DNA of 64,000 nt, from positions 46,433,797-46,497,796 of the forward strand of contig CM049321.1 of NCBI GenBank assembly GCA_026874595.1. The letters are read 5' to 3'. Each line of letters begins with the position of its first letter. Position 1 is the stretch's first letter. The notes under the pieces are model-generated. The model was given only the letters and a program-made list of their open reading frames with translations. It was not told the DNA's origin and ran no database searches. This document shows, piece after piece, positions 30,470-42,880 of this stretch. A program made the translations under genes and the position numbers. Origin of the DNA: Sipunculus nudus (taxonomy: Eukaryota; Annelida; Sipuncula; Golfingiida; Sipunculidae).

Positions 30470-32590
30470 CCGTCTGTGAGTTTCTTAGATGCAGTGGTTT
30501 TGGGTCAACCAACTGTTTCAGATCTTGCAACATCAATTTTGCGTGGTTCTATCTTTGTCACTTTGTAGGGAAACATATGCCTGTCCACTGCTATCCCTGC
30601 TGCAATGCACATCCCTTTTTGATATCCAGTTTCATAATATTTAATCCATGTAGCCATAAAAACATCAAATTTGTCAAGTTTTAAAGCCTAGCAAACATCT
30701 GCACAGAGAGCCAGTGGTGACAAGACAACCAGATCTCCATTCCCCACTTCTAGACATTCTGAGTCTATGTGTTTTCGAGCATGCAACCTATAACACTGTA
30801 TAAGTTGTTGCCTTGATGCCTTGGCCTTGCATATATAAAATAAAATTGTCAGTTAAATGAGCCAATCTTTTGAAAAAGTTATGTTTGGCTTCAAACCTCA
30901 TGGACCAAAGTCTCACAATGGGACCAACTTGGCATATACTGATCCCATGTGAAAAAAAAACATAACTATAATGTCCAGACGGATATGCAAGAGCTCCCAG
31001 TTCTCTTCAGCTTTTCCACTCAGTATGAGAAGAAGATTCACCATCAGGCAACACTCTTCGCCATATCACAAGGCTTGACTGGTTGGATGAGAAACATGCT
31101 TTTGACAGGGATTCGGGTTTATCTGACACATCAAATTGTCAATAGTATAAAGCTTGTATTCTTTGATTGACCAGATCGAAGATAAAAATTTTCTTTTTTT
31201 AATAATGCCTGCAAGACAAGACGAAATGTGTATGGACAAACATCCCCAAGTAAATTATGCATTACATCTGGTGTTTAGTTTTGAGTTACATGAAAATATT
31301 AAAGTTCAATCTGTGGAAAATCTCTGACAATGCGAGTGTCATAGGATTGACTTATATTCTTGGCTACCTCTTGTCTGGAATGAGTTTCTTTGTTTCTTAT
31401 GAGTGTTGCATCTTCAAAATACTTACGTTGCATTGCACGCTTGTCCAACATGCAGCACCTACACGGGCGATTTGCAACAATGCTTTTTGTGAACCCAAAC
31501 AACCCATGAAGTCCAAGATTTTCATCTGTAACCTGGCCCATCAATATCTTAACATTAAAAAATTCTTTTGAACACAAATATCTATCACAGTTTTTGGCTA
31601 ATTCTTTTAAATCAGTTATCATCCACTGAAGTTTTCATATCCATATTTCTTGCGATCTTCAGTATAGTACACTTTTAACAAATGACAGTTCTTCAGAGCA
31701 GAATTGTACTTGACTGATTCCTTATCACTTAATAAAAGTACACAAGCTTGTGCACAGTCAGATGAGATCCAAAAAGGGTTTGTTGTTTCAAGGTCATCAT
31801 TATATTAACCCAATAAAATTACATATTCTTGAGTCAACAGTTTTTGCTGCTTGAAATATGGACCATTTGTCGGTAACAGATCTCTGCTGACCATACCACT
31901 GGGAGTTCCAAATACTTTTTAATAACTTTGCCAGGTGGAACATACTGCAGGGTATCGTGCAGCACTTGCTGCCTCGCATTTCCAGGGCTACGTTCGATTA
32001 CTTGGTCTGCCCTTGTTCCAAGAATAACTTCTTTTGGAAGAATTAGTGCACCTCTATTTGTGAAATATATGTTTGCCATGTAGTCTCCAGGCCCTTAAGT
32101 GAATCCTTTGCTTGCGATAAATAATAATTAATTTTTGTCTCTATTCTGTCAAAGTCTTTAGGATTATCCTACTACTTCATCTTCGAAGCAATGTGTTTCT
32201 TTGCACATTGGTCGCAAAATTTATTGAATATGTCAGAAGTGGTGTCTATTACAAATTGAATATTTGACAGAACCATGGAATCAGAGAATTTTTAGTTTTG
32301 GCACGAAAAGTGGACCTTCCCTTGACTCCCCAAATTCATCTTTGAGATTCCAGGTGTCATCTTCAATGTTCTGATCATTCTAAAATTCATTTACAACATC
32401 TTGGTCATCAGATTCCTCATTAAATCCATTTCCTTTTCTAAAGGACTTATATCTAGACTCTCATTTTCAGAAACCAGACCCTTAATATCATGCTCTCTTA
32501 AGATAGGTTTCTGTAAAGCATTAAACCGTGAAAACGTTCGCATACACTTTTCCTGGTAACACAAGAATGTTCCCCCATACCAATTGTCAA
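30470..32590 (-). pseudogene. Decayed transposon-like gene with C2H2, CRCC, MHNLL and FEAKH motifs
   Basis: Minus-strand segments in order are: a C2H2-like finger (C-Y-Q-E-K-C-M-R-T-F, first His replaced by Pro, near 32480-32590); D-T-T-S-D-I-F-N-K-F-C (near 32250); L-I-L-P-K-E-V-I-L-G-T-R and L-Q-Y-V-P (31834-32079); E-N-L-G-L-H-G-L-F-G-F with C-R-C-C (31299-31622); F-H-V-T-Q-N-stop-T-P-D-V-M-H-N-L-L (31230-31290); E-N-W-E-L-L-H-I-R-L-D-I (near 30980); L-W-S-M-R-F-E-A-K-H-N-F-F-K-R (near 30880). This order matches a multi-copy animal protein family that I know from unannotated, transposon-like gene predictions. I cannot assign a transposase superfamily. There are two stops in the same frame at 31299 and about 31280, and several frameshifts. 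The exon-like segments at 23.8-27.7 kb may be its 3' part. Confidence 0.7.
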
Positions 32591-33776
32591 TTCCTTAGAA
32601 AGACAAAAGAAAGCTCCATCAATCCATTCCTTATTCCTTGATTTAAATTCGTTAAATATGATCCCTTCAACCCAGGTGCATGCTGTCTCTTAGCCTTCGA
32701 ATCCAGAGGTATCAAATGGGACATTAGATGTTAAAGCTATGCTTATAACTAGTTACCTTTTCTAGATATTTTTAAGAACTTCATCGCTGGGTTAAATAAG
32801 AAAGCCGGGTTTTATCAATATATGCTTGATGGCTGAGACTCAAAACAGTAAAACAAATGTGTAGGATATTCTGACCCAGGCCACCCGTGCGCTCTTGGCC
32901 TCAACTGAGCTTTGGTTAGAGATTTTATTTCCTCATTCGATCCTCGGACAGCTTATCTTTCAGTTCAATGGGATAATTTTTGTTGCTGACTTATGACACT
33001 AAGATTTGTGTAAGGCAGTAGGTCTGGTTAAAGAATGGACTGGCACTTCTTATACATACAAATACTGCTTAAATTAAACCTATCTGTGGCTCTGGGTATA
33101 GTAGCCCCCCTGTATACAGTCATCTGACTTCATATATCAAGTGGGTTTAAAAAACCACATGCAAATTGCTACTCGATAATACGGGATATCGCCAATTCCG
33201 ATACTCCTGTGTATAGAAGCAATGAACGACCGCCTGCTTGAAAAACTGCAGGAAAACAATTAGTGCCCCCGTAGCGTCTAACCTGCCCAACCCATTCATT
33301 CAACAGTGCAGTGTGTGTACTGGACATAGTGTTTTTAATGGCCGGTCATCTTGATATTTATTATAATATTTATTATTCTGTGTTAAAACATATTACATAA
33401 ACATGAAAAGGAAGGAGAAATTGCTGTAATCGACGAGTTTGTATTAGAGTTAAATCTTGAATCAACTGCCTTGTAGGATGATATAACGGATCGTACAGTC
33501 ATTGATTAATATCAAATTTGAGAAACATGTTTCCTTGAATGTATCGCACATTCTGGTACGAAACTATTGTAACCTCGAATTTATTCAATGATCATGTGAA
33601 TTAATCAGAGTCAATAGCGTAGGCTATTATTATTATAATCTAATAATGTGGGAAAAGTTTCGTCCGTGCTAATGAGTGAATGACTGAATCACGCTCGACT
33701 GCACAAACGGGCTTCCGGCTGCGCCAGCCAGTCGTTTATATCCCCCATCTACACCAGAGGCTGCATTACCAATATC

Positions 33777-33829
<53 letters not shown>

Positions 33830-34905
33830 GACTGAATTCTCAGGGTAATAGCGAATACCTGACACAAATGCGGTTTATTCGGCAAATGTACAGAATGAAT
33901 GGTTGCCATTGAATATCCAAAAGATTTTAAAGCAAGTATGGGAGTTTTATGTTCGTAGGCCCAGCTTATACCTAACTACCTGTGCCCTACTCCCATTTAT
34001 CGGTGTATAATCAGTACTCGCATACCTATATATCATAAGCAACAATTGTAGTAATTTATTATTGGAATTTATAAATGCGTATAAAAACAATTCGTAATAC
34101 CTGTGACAGGTGACATTTTCTTCACCCTCTCTAACCATTTTCTTGATTTATTCAGGTGCGTAGCCAGAATATATCGAAGAGGATGGAAGTTATTAGTTTG
34201 GAATCCAAACTTCTTATCTCCAGTTACTTAGTTACCTCATGGCCGGTTTAAGAAATAATGTCATCGGGATAGATCCAAGTTTAAACATTATTGCAGATGA
34301 AAGTGTACAGCAACGAAAATTTTATATCATAATTTAATTTTTTTTTCATGCCATAAATTTATCTAGCATCTACTAATTTAAACATCAATATAATATGCAA
34401 TGTCCGGGGGGGGGGGACTATTTCATCTTTGATAGAATGTGTACACATAAATAGCATTATGGATTTTGATACTGGGAGTGTATGAATAATCTGATCATTT
34501 ATTAAGTCATTCACTCACACTGAATACAGTTGTGAACCAGTTAGGGCCACGTAAGTTTGACCTATGTTGTATACTTGAATTTGTGCTAAAACTCATACCA
34601 GAATTCAGACACTGAATCGTATAAGTATGGACTCTGAACTGGTTCGTGGTGCTGGGCTTTGAGGGCCGTGACTCGGCCTTTGAGGGTCTTGACTCTACCC
34701 CATCACTGCTGTTTAGGGTTAATCTACCTGGATTTGTGGATCTTTTAAGAATCAGCCTATTTCAGGTAAAGAAGGAGGTTTATATTATGATATCACCGAC
34801 GATAAGAGTCTCGTCTCACTTTACATTTTGCCTTTCTGGTTTTCGGGCCAATTCATTTTTGTAGCTCCCTGTAGAACATACAACCCAAACAGTCATGACA
34901 AGCGC
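32591..34905. other. Gene-poor interval with (AT)n
   Basis: An (AT)n array lies at 33778-33826 and a G run at 34406-34416. I see no coding sequence. Confidence 0.35.
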
Positions 34906-34924
34906 CAGAAGTGCCCATTTACTC

Positions 34925-35010
34925 ACAGGTCTAATGAGAACACCCATGTGGTAAAGACTTTGGCTGGGAGTCTCAGCACATGCGGCGGTCAGAACTCGCT
35001 ACCACGCTGT
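34925..35010 (-). repeat. Partial SINE-related fragment
   Basis: TGTGGTAAAGACTTTGGCTG and GGAGTCTCAGC match, on the minus strand of the element, the middle of the SINE at 44400-44755 (complement CTTGTGGTAAAGACCTTAGC, GGAGTCTTAGC). The promoter boxes are not seen here, so this is a truncated or diverged copy. Confidence 0.4.
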
Positions 35011-35778
35011 TTAATATTCTCTGGGTACAGGCGGAAATTACGTCCTTTCCAAAAATTCTGGACCCGCACATGGATATGAGGACAGACATTGAACTATGAA
35101 TTAGAAGTCTGTACAGAAATTTTGTAAAATCAGCCTGATATGTAGTCGCAATCAGGGTCGGAAGAAATGGTTTATTCATATCCATGTGAGAAACTATCGC
35201 CCCCCCCCCCCCACCAAAAAAGGGGAAAAAATAGAATACCGCTTCATGATTTATTTATGTTCATGATCAAAGAAAATTTGAAAACAACTCTTTCAGTTCT
35301 GCTCAATATTCACGTTCATGTAACCACAATATCCAAATGTATCCAATATATATATTCTTCAGCTATTTCTAACTTACTAGTCGGCGAACATTATTTTTAC
35401 CAGCAAGCTTATACTGTCGAATTCGACAACTTTATAGACTGGCAGTAATGTAGTCGAGACCAGCCACACCAAAACCAAGATACTGAGACAATAGGATCCA
35501 AGAACGAGACCGGAACCAGTCCAAATTTCAGACAACGAAAACGTTTCAAGAAAATCTTATTGTATTAATATCGACAAACATTGAACAAAGATGTCCTGAA
35601 ATAAGATACTTCAGTATTTTCGCTTGTGCTGTTTTTCTTTTTCATGAGTTTATTCTTTGCAGTGAAATATTTCCAACCCCCCCCCCCCCCGCCCGTCCCT
35701 AACCCCCAGCAGTAAATCTCCTGGAATTTTGATCAAATGGTTCTAGCTACTGATGATGTCTCCACAGTGTTCATAACC
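35011..35778. other. Intergenic DNA with C runs
   Basis: C runs lie at about 35200-35212 and 35677-35690. No gene or element is recognised. Confidence 0.35.
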
Positions 35779-36846
35779 CTACGACGTTTCTCCTGCATGT
35801 ATTCTGAAATGGTTTTCCAAGCCCTGCTTGAGGGAGAAAAACTTTCCACACAACTCACATTTGTATGGTTTCTCTCCCGTGTGTGTTCTGGTATGTCTAG
35901 TTAAATGTGTCTTGTTAGTGAAGCATTTCTTACAGTGCTCACAACTATATGGTTTATCTCCTGTGTGCGTCATAACATGCTTTTTCAGATGAGACAGCTG
36001 ATTAAACTTTTTTTCACAGCGCTCACAGCTGTATGGTTTTTCGCCAGTGTGTGTCCGTTTATGTATGGTCAAATCTGGCTTGGCGCTGAAACTTTTTCCA
36101 CACAACTCACACTTGTGTGGCTTTTCCCCAGTGTGTGTCCGGGTGTGTCTGGTCAGTTCATGTTTGGTTGTGAAACATTTTCCACAGTGCTCACATTGGA
36201 ATGATTTCCCCGTGTGTATCCTGGTGTGTCTTTCAAGCCTATATTTCAAAGTAAAACATTTTCCGCACCATTCACAGTTATAGGGCTTCTCCCCTGTGTG
36301 TGTTGGAGTGTGCCTGGCAAGTTCATACTTTGTAATGAAACGTTTCCCGCAAAATTCACAATTATATGGTTTTTCCCCTGCGTGTGCCTGGGCATGTCTG
36401 TTAAAATCTGTCTTGGAAGTGAATCCTTTATCACATTGCTTACACCTGTATGGCTTATCACCAGTATGCGTTCTGACGTGTTTCGTCAGAGAGTATTTTG
36501 TAGTGACATGTTTTCCACAATGCTCACATTTAAACGGTTCTTTTATAAAATGTGTCCTCATGTGCATTTTCAAACATCTTTCTTGAGAGAAAGATTTTCC
36601 ACATTCCTCACATGTGTAAACGTTTTCCATTTCAGGTGTCATTACTTCTCCACTTACAGCACCTTGCTTGTAGAGTGTCATCAAGTCTCCTTCTGCAAGG
36701 GCAATACATGGTGATCTATGCCTGTTAACTATTGTATTTTCTGCATTTGGGTGTTCTGTCTTTATGGTAGCCTGGTCTTGCATTCTATCAATTTCCTCAG
36801 ACAGCACTCTTGAAATATGGCCCTGGCTGCCATCAATATCAAACAT
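35779..36846 (-). CDS. C2H2 zinc-finger protein, 10 fingers
   Basis: The open frame encodes 355 residues. Residues 1-76 hold H-I-S-R-V-L-S-E from 10 and I-K-T-E at 28-31; the His-to-Lys spacing is 19, as in the gene at 7268-8419, so this is the same N-terminal module. Ten fingers run from 77 to the end. Finger 2 has Val instead of the core Phe (KHVTTK), and the linker after finger 1 is FIKEP rather than TGEKP. An in-frame TAA lies just before this ATG. About 180 bases upstream in the same frame is M-E-V-Y-I-K, the family's usual start, behind a good splice acceptor, so the true 5' coding end has been broken. The product from the downstream ATG would keep all fingers. Probably a nuclear DNA-binding protein; target unknown. 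Confidence 0.88.
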   Translation of the reverse strand: MFDIDGSQGHISRVLSEEIDRMQDQATIKTEHPNAENTIVNRHRSPCIALAEGDLMTLYKQGAVSGEVMTPEMENVYTCEECGKSFSQERCLKMHMRTHFIKEPFKCEHCGKHVTTKYSLTKHVRTHTGDKPYRCKQCDKGFTSKTDFNRHAQAHAGEKPYNCEFCGKRFITKYELARHTPTHTGEKPYNCEWCGKCFTLKYRLERHTRIHTGKSFQCEHCGKCFTTKHELTRHTRTHTGEKPHKCELCGKSFSAKPDLTIHKRTHTGEKPYSCERCEKKFNQLSHLKKHVMTHTGDKPYSCEHCKKCFTNKTHLTRHTRTHTGEKPYKCELCGKFFSLKQGLENHFRIHAGETS

Positions 36847-37052
36847 TTTTTATTTCTTTATATTTACTGTCCATACCTTTGATCATGGCAGCAGTCTTGA
36901 AGGTGTTAATTTTCTTAGACAGATACATGATATAATGTTCACTATATAACATTCATTAATTCTCATATATTGTAACATTTGGAAAGTAACTTTGGTTATC
37001 GCTGTTTTGATGTACACCTCCATCTTATTTGGTCTTCTCGAGACATACCATA
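36847..37052 (-). pseudogene. Broken 5' coding end of third zinc-finger gene
   Basis: After TTTATTGTTGCAG (acceptor, exon from 37052), the sequence reads ATG-GAG-GTG-TAC-ATC-AAA (37023 downward): M-E-V-Y-I-K, matching the M-E-A-Y-I-K-K-E starts of the two paralogues near the window's start. Homology then ends, and a TGA and a TAA appear before the ATG at 36846, all in one frame. An AAAG|GTATGG donor-like site is present near 36880, so a rescue by splicing is possible but unproven. Confidence 0.65.
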
Positions 37053-37429
37053 CTGCAACAATAAATCAGAAGAAAAATTAGCAATGAAATGTTTGCATGA
37101 AAAAACAGTTAACTTTCATAAGACCACATTAAAAAAAGGAAATTATTCCGTGGATTATATCGAAAAAAAAGCATTAGAGTGAACTGAGGATTAAATTTGT
37201 TGGTTGAGATAAAAATGTACAAATTTGTAAATTTCCCGAGAGAATACAAACATGGGCATATATTCTTGAATTTAAATAAATTCAGTTCAAACTATATGTT
37301 ATCCTTTTTTGTAACTATTGAGGGAAGAACCCAGACAGCAAGACTGCCGGACTTGATGCTGATTCACACCAACGTAAATCCATAAAACTTGGGACCCATA
37401 GGAGTCAACGCTCAGCTGAATTTGTCTAT
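37053..37429. other. Intron/intergenic DNA upstream of third zinc-finger gene
   Basis: Should contain intron and possibly the untranslated first exon of the gene at 35779-36846. I see no recognisable promoter. Confidence 0.3.
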
Positions 37430-38215
37430 AAGGATATGTTTATAAGCTTTCTAAGAATGTGTGTCTTGTGACCTTAACCCTTGAACTTTTAACAAAAAAA
37501 AAAACCAAAAAAAAAAAAAAAACAGAGAACTTACTATCCTTGAAGTTACAGCATTTATATTATCATAACAATCTTTGAATTAGGTCCAGTGACCTTGACC
37601 TCTGACAAGGTAACCTCAAAATCTACAGATTTCTTCCAATGTGGGAAGGTAAGCCATGTGTGAAATATGGAAGTATTGGGATGAAAAGTTTGATTTACAA
37701 TGCCATCACCATCTTTTGAAAGATGTGGGTCCTGTGACCTTCACCTTTGACCTTGGTACCCCGAAATCAGAAAGATTTTTGCTATCATGGTCGGTCCTTA
37801 ATAAATAAAGTTTGAAATAAATATGTCAATCCAACTTCAAGTTATCAGCCATAAACTAATTTGTGAATGGATGGCCCCTGTGACCTTGACGTTTGACCCT
37901 TAAATTAAAAAAAAAAGATTCTTCTCCTATTGGCAAATGAGCAATATCTGAATGATGGAAGATTTTTGGTGGAAAGTTTGGTTTAAACTGCATCCACATT
38001 CATTTTTTAAATAAATGAGTCCTGTGACCTTGACCTTCAACATTATAATCCTAAAATCTTTAGGGTTCTTACTTAATTGAGTGGTGGGCCATACAATACA
38101 CAATTCAAGTTTGAAATCCATATGTCAATCCAAATTAGAGTTATCATCTGGCCGGAACAAATTTATGGATGGACGGACAGACAGATACTGAGATTGACAG
38201 ATGGACAGGGTGATT
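37430..38215 (-). repeat. Dispersed repeat family A copies
   Basis: Repeated TGTGACCTTGACCTTTGACC-type blocks lie near 37466, 37590, 37735, 37880 and 38022, separated by alignable 'ggtaagccatgtgtgaaatatgg...' phrases. The end carries GGACGGACAGACAG. This is an internally repeated unit of about 150 bases containing TGACCT half-sites. Confidence 0.6.
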
Positions 38216-38378
38216 GCTATAGGGCACCCACTTATGACCAATTAACACACTAGGACACTATTTAATTGGTCATTACATTAAAATTTACTCTTCCACTTAG
38301 TATATTACACTAATAGGTTATTATTTTTTAATAAGACTCCATTAATAAGAGTATCCATCACGGTACTTGGTCAGAATT

Positions 38379-38840
38379 AAGTCGATTTCGGCCTCAAATC
38401 GACCAGATCAGCCGCCAGCGCCAAGCGGGCAACCATTTCGTCCGCAACCTCGACGATGCAACTGCTTGGCCCTGACTCTGGCCATTCAACCATATCGGCG
38501 GCGACTAGGGCAGCGGGCACCATATCGGCCGCTGGGCTACCTCATTACCACAAACACGGTTACATCATAATAAGAACCAGCTTATTAAACCAGAAATATG
38601 ATGGACTTAATAAAAATATATATTTATTTAAAATATGATTAGTCATATTTATAAGAAACATGTGTAAGTAAAGATCACGAATTACAACACACGTACTTGC
38701 ATTGAGTTATATAGAACATTAATTTATCCTGTAACTTTGTTAACAAATGTATATGAAACAATAGCAAACCAGGTTATGTATTTTGAACAAATTGTCTCAA
38801 GTTTTATTAACAGGCACTAAGAAAAAAATTTAATAATTAA

Positions 38841-38921
<81 letters not shown>

Positions 38922-39667
38922 TTTCATGCTTTAATGTATAGTTACATGTGTGTGTGTTTGTGTATATAATTGCTGCATTTCTGTTGACTTATGTACCGAT
39001 GTACGAGTATATGAATATGTTTAATATATCCTGTGATATAAACGATTAATTAAGTTTGATCATGATATAATTTTTCACTTTTGACTTCAATCCTAATGTT
39101 TATATGGTATAATATTGATCATAATATATATCATGAATATATAGTTTGTTTCAAAAAAGTACGTCGATCAGTACATTGTGCAATTTATAGAATCCATTTG
39201 AAATAAATACATTTAAACTTCACATCCTTGCTCGGCGATAATGGTTGCTGTGAATAGATGTGTTTTAAAATGTGTATTAAAAAGGTGTATAAATTTTTAT
39301 TTAACTTTTTTCTGTTTGAGGGGACCTGCGTAGATGTTTTGTTTGAAGGTGTTTTTGTAAATGAGTGTACTGAAATGTGTGCGCTTGATTAAATTCACAT
39401 TTAAGGTTTATTCAGCTAGGACTTAATATGTAGCCTTTTATGTTGTAATTAGGTAGCCCAGAATAACGGCTAGTAATGAGGTAGCCCGGCGGCCGGTATG
39501 GTGCCCCGCCGCCCAAGTGGCGGCCGATATGGTTGACTGGCCAGAGTCAGGGCAAAGCAGTGTCATCGTCGGGGTTGCGGCCGAATTGGTTGCCCGCTGG
39601 GCGCTGGCGGCCGATATGGTCGATTTTGAGCCAGGCGGCCGATATTTTCGGCGGCCGAAAACGACCT
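38379..39667. mobile_element. Element with long GC-rich inverted ends
   Basis: The left arm (38379-38560) and right arm (39440-39667) are inverted copies. They share, in order, GTCGATTTCGGCC / GTCGTTTTCGGCC, CGCCAGCGCC.AGCGGGCAACCA, GCCCTGACTCTGGCCA, TCAACCATATCGGC and GGGCTACCTCATTA. The arms are much richer in GC than their surroundings and repeat GGCCGATATGGT. The 870-base interior is AT-rich with (CT)n(AT)n at 38845-38922. No transposase and no clear target duplication are seen. Confidence 0.8.
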
Positions 39668-42600
39668 ATACCACTCGGTCATAATCTTCAAGGTAATCGC
39701 CAATAAAACCAGTATTGGGTGAACGGACTTTTTAGGTCACAAACAAAACTCCTTTGATATTTTAGTAACATACTATAAAAAAATTTAATAACAGACCATT
39801 GAACTTGCACAGTTACAGATCACCGAGGTCCACGGAGCTGTCTCTGAACGAGAACAGTTGTTGTTACTTAAACGGGTCCACGCATATTTCCACTCTTTAC
39901 GAACACACTAAAACGCGTGCGTCCCTGGGTGACACATATGATGAACATATATTTTGCTAAAATCAACCTAAATATAATGCATCTTTTATAAGAATCTCAA
40001 AGTCAAGAACATGATGACAGAAATTCAACAACAAACCAAGTGGTTTGGATGACAAGTAGATGTGTGTCCGCATAGTAACTGTTCCTGTACTATATCTCTG
40101 GATCCGATGATTAATAGTTTAATTTGACATTTGTGTTTTTTTAAATTGTTTTCCTCCAGTTAGTCAAATCCCGTTCCCATAGTTCTCTTCATGCTTATGG
40201 GAATAATATACATAAATGGAATATACAACATTGAGGTCGGGGTACCCTTGTCCACCATATAACCGTTTAATTTCATATATTATATAATTGTTATATACAG
40301 CATCAAGAGCAGGAAAATTAAAATTATTCAGTAATTATCTGACTCTAAATGTCAGACATAATTATATGTGAAATTAAACGATACTTGAAGGAATTGTCTG
40401 ATATGTACATAAATCGTAACAAAAATTTAATGATAACATAAAATAAATACACAATTCCATGCGGATATAATTTTAATTACCATCAATGAATGTTACTACC
40501 AATTCAATACATTTGTCGTGATATTCTCTATTTAAAGTGAGAGAAATCAATGTGAAGATCACTGTTTGTTAATGGAAACAAAATATTTTTTTCCTAAATT
40601 GTGTGGTCTAGAAATAAAATTGGAGAATAAAAAAATAAACACAAACATGAGACACAACACTTTATTGGTGCAAAAAAAAAAAAAATCTCGGCCGAAGGAA
40701 AAACAATAAATTCGTAGAAACTTGTTAATTAAAACAAAAATGAAGAATATTTATCTTTTTAGAAGCCTCAAGCTTAACTCCCGAGGAGACAATTTATCAG
40801 ATAAATGAAAATAAATAAATGAAATTAAAGTAGAATGTGAACCTATGAATTTTCAGTCAGACTAATGGGATTTTATAGTTATATAATATTCTTAATCATG
40901 TCTCATACTTGAAGGTGTGATAAAATACACGAATGGAGCTGATTTCTGCATGATTTATGTTAATTTATAGCCCGTCCGCGCCCTTTGCCGCACGCGTTTT
41001 AGCATGTTTGTTAACAGTGGAAATCTGCGTGGATGCGTGCACGCGTATTAATAATAACAGATATACCCAAATCATCTCGAACTAAAGTAATTTCGTACCC
41101 AATTAAGTCGGCCTTTACGGTACGAACTAAAATCGGACGTCGAAAGTTTGATATTGGATGCCAAAATTGATATCAAGCTCTGATGCAATACTTAATATGC
41201 TTGCGAATAGACAAATCATTATATATGCGGGCTTTTTGTGTAATTGACATATGAATGCATACGCAAGTGTATGCAGGCTGTATGCAGGCTTTTGTCTTCT
41301 AAACTTATTTTTTTTTATATTCTTGAGAATCATTATCCATCAGTGTAATAGGCCTACTTAAGGTCGATAATAAATATATTTTAAGTCATGGATAATTAAA
41401 TATCGTATACTATATGCCTTTCTCAGATGAGTTAGTTTAATAACTTTAATACTTTAATATATATAAGCATATAAAGTGCATATCACGTTTCAAACAAACA
41501 TTTTGCATTGACCGGAAGGCATCAGTAAGCGAACCAATCAAATCAGCCTGTCCAGGTTCCAGTACACGTGGCACCAAAGTCTAAAATTTTATTTATTACC
41601 ATATTTCATTTGTAGCATAAAAGAATAGTTCTCTGAATAGTGTGTGTGGGGGGGGGGGGGGTGGGGTGGGGGGGGGGGGGGGGTTACATTGACCAACACA
41701 CCCTTGCCAAAAAGTGGGGGGGGGGGGGTACATATTTAACCCCACCCCATCCCCCCTATATTAACACCACTGCCTGTACTTGTTCAGGCGGCGTGTGAAC
41801 AGTGCATTGCTTACATTCTAATACATGTGGCGTTTGATTAACTGACAATTGTAATTGCGGACGAACTTGAACAATATCAAACTTGATAATCTTTCATGAA
41901 ACGGATGAAAGAGGTTTTATCCACTTCTAATAATTTTTGAAGAACTTAAGTTAGAAAGGAAATGAAACCGAAATGAAATTTCGTTGAGCTGAAAATGCTT
42001 ACGTCACATTTTCCTAATTTGCAAATGATTAAAAACTATTAAAGATATCAAAACCAAACGTGATACTGCATTCTTACAGTATACAGGACACTTCTGTAAA
42101 GGTTTAAAGGTTATATTGTTTTTCCACGAATCCTAGCCTAACTGAAAAGTGCTGAGCCACGGTTCCGCATGAGTGCATTCAAAGCGGTACCCCAAAAATC
42201 TTGGGAACCAGATACTATGGCAACTTTTCATTCGTCTGTACCCCTTATATATAAAAAAAAGAGAAAATCGATATTGAGAATTAAAAAAAAATCGCACTTG
42301 TTGACCCCAGTGACCTGACTAAAACTTGGTAAAATTTATTGGATCATAGTAAGGTATATTATGATGAATGATCTCAAATCCCTCTGAAAAGGAGTATAAG
42401 GTCATGAAAAAGAATGAAACAGAATACAATAATACTTTATTTTCAGTTCATAGACACATAATTGGAACTCTTTTGCAGAGAGAGCTAATATATATAATTG
42501 ACCACTACAGCTGAAAGCGCAAGTGGAAAAAAAATCAGTTTTGTATTACATATACTCTAGCACACAGTTACATATAATATTAAATATAAACTACATATTA

Positions 42601-42880
42601 CGCTAGTGGTTATAATCACACACACATATATATATATAAAGCACTGTACAAGTATTTTTACTATACATATTGTGACTAGCTCCATATCAGTTCCATCCTG
42701 AGGATTATAGCAGTGTAAAGATGACACATGGTTACATAATAAAATTAGTTGTTCTGATTGCTGGCCCTTTTGTCCGGCAAGCAATTCAAAACTTACACTT
42801 GCGATACAAAGGGTGAAATTCATCTTTATGGTATGTTTTACCATTTTCAACATGATAATATCATATGTCATTTACTGAGG
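39668..42880. other. Gene-poor interval
   Basis: Holds a poly-A stretch near 40671, G-rich blocks at 41648-41683 and 41716-41728 that could form G-quadruplexes, and AT-rich DNA. I could not support any gene here. Confidence 0.35.

Noticed and set aside
42557-42871. 104-codon minus-strand ORF
   Set aside because: Ends in an (AC)n/(TA)n-derived hydrophobic stretch; composition is that of AT-rich random sequence.
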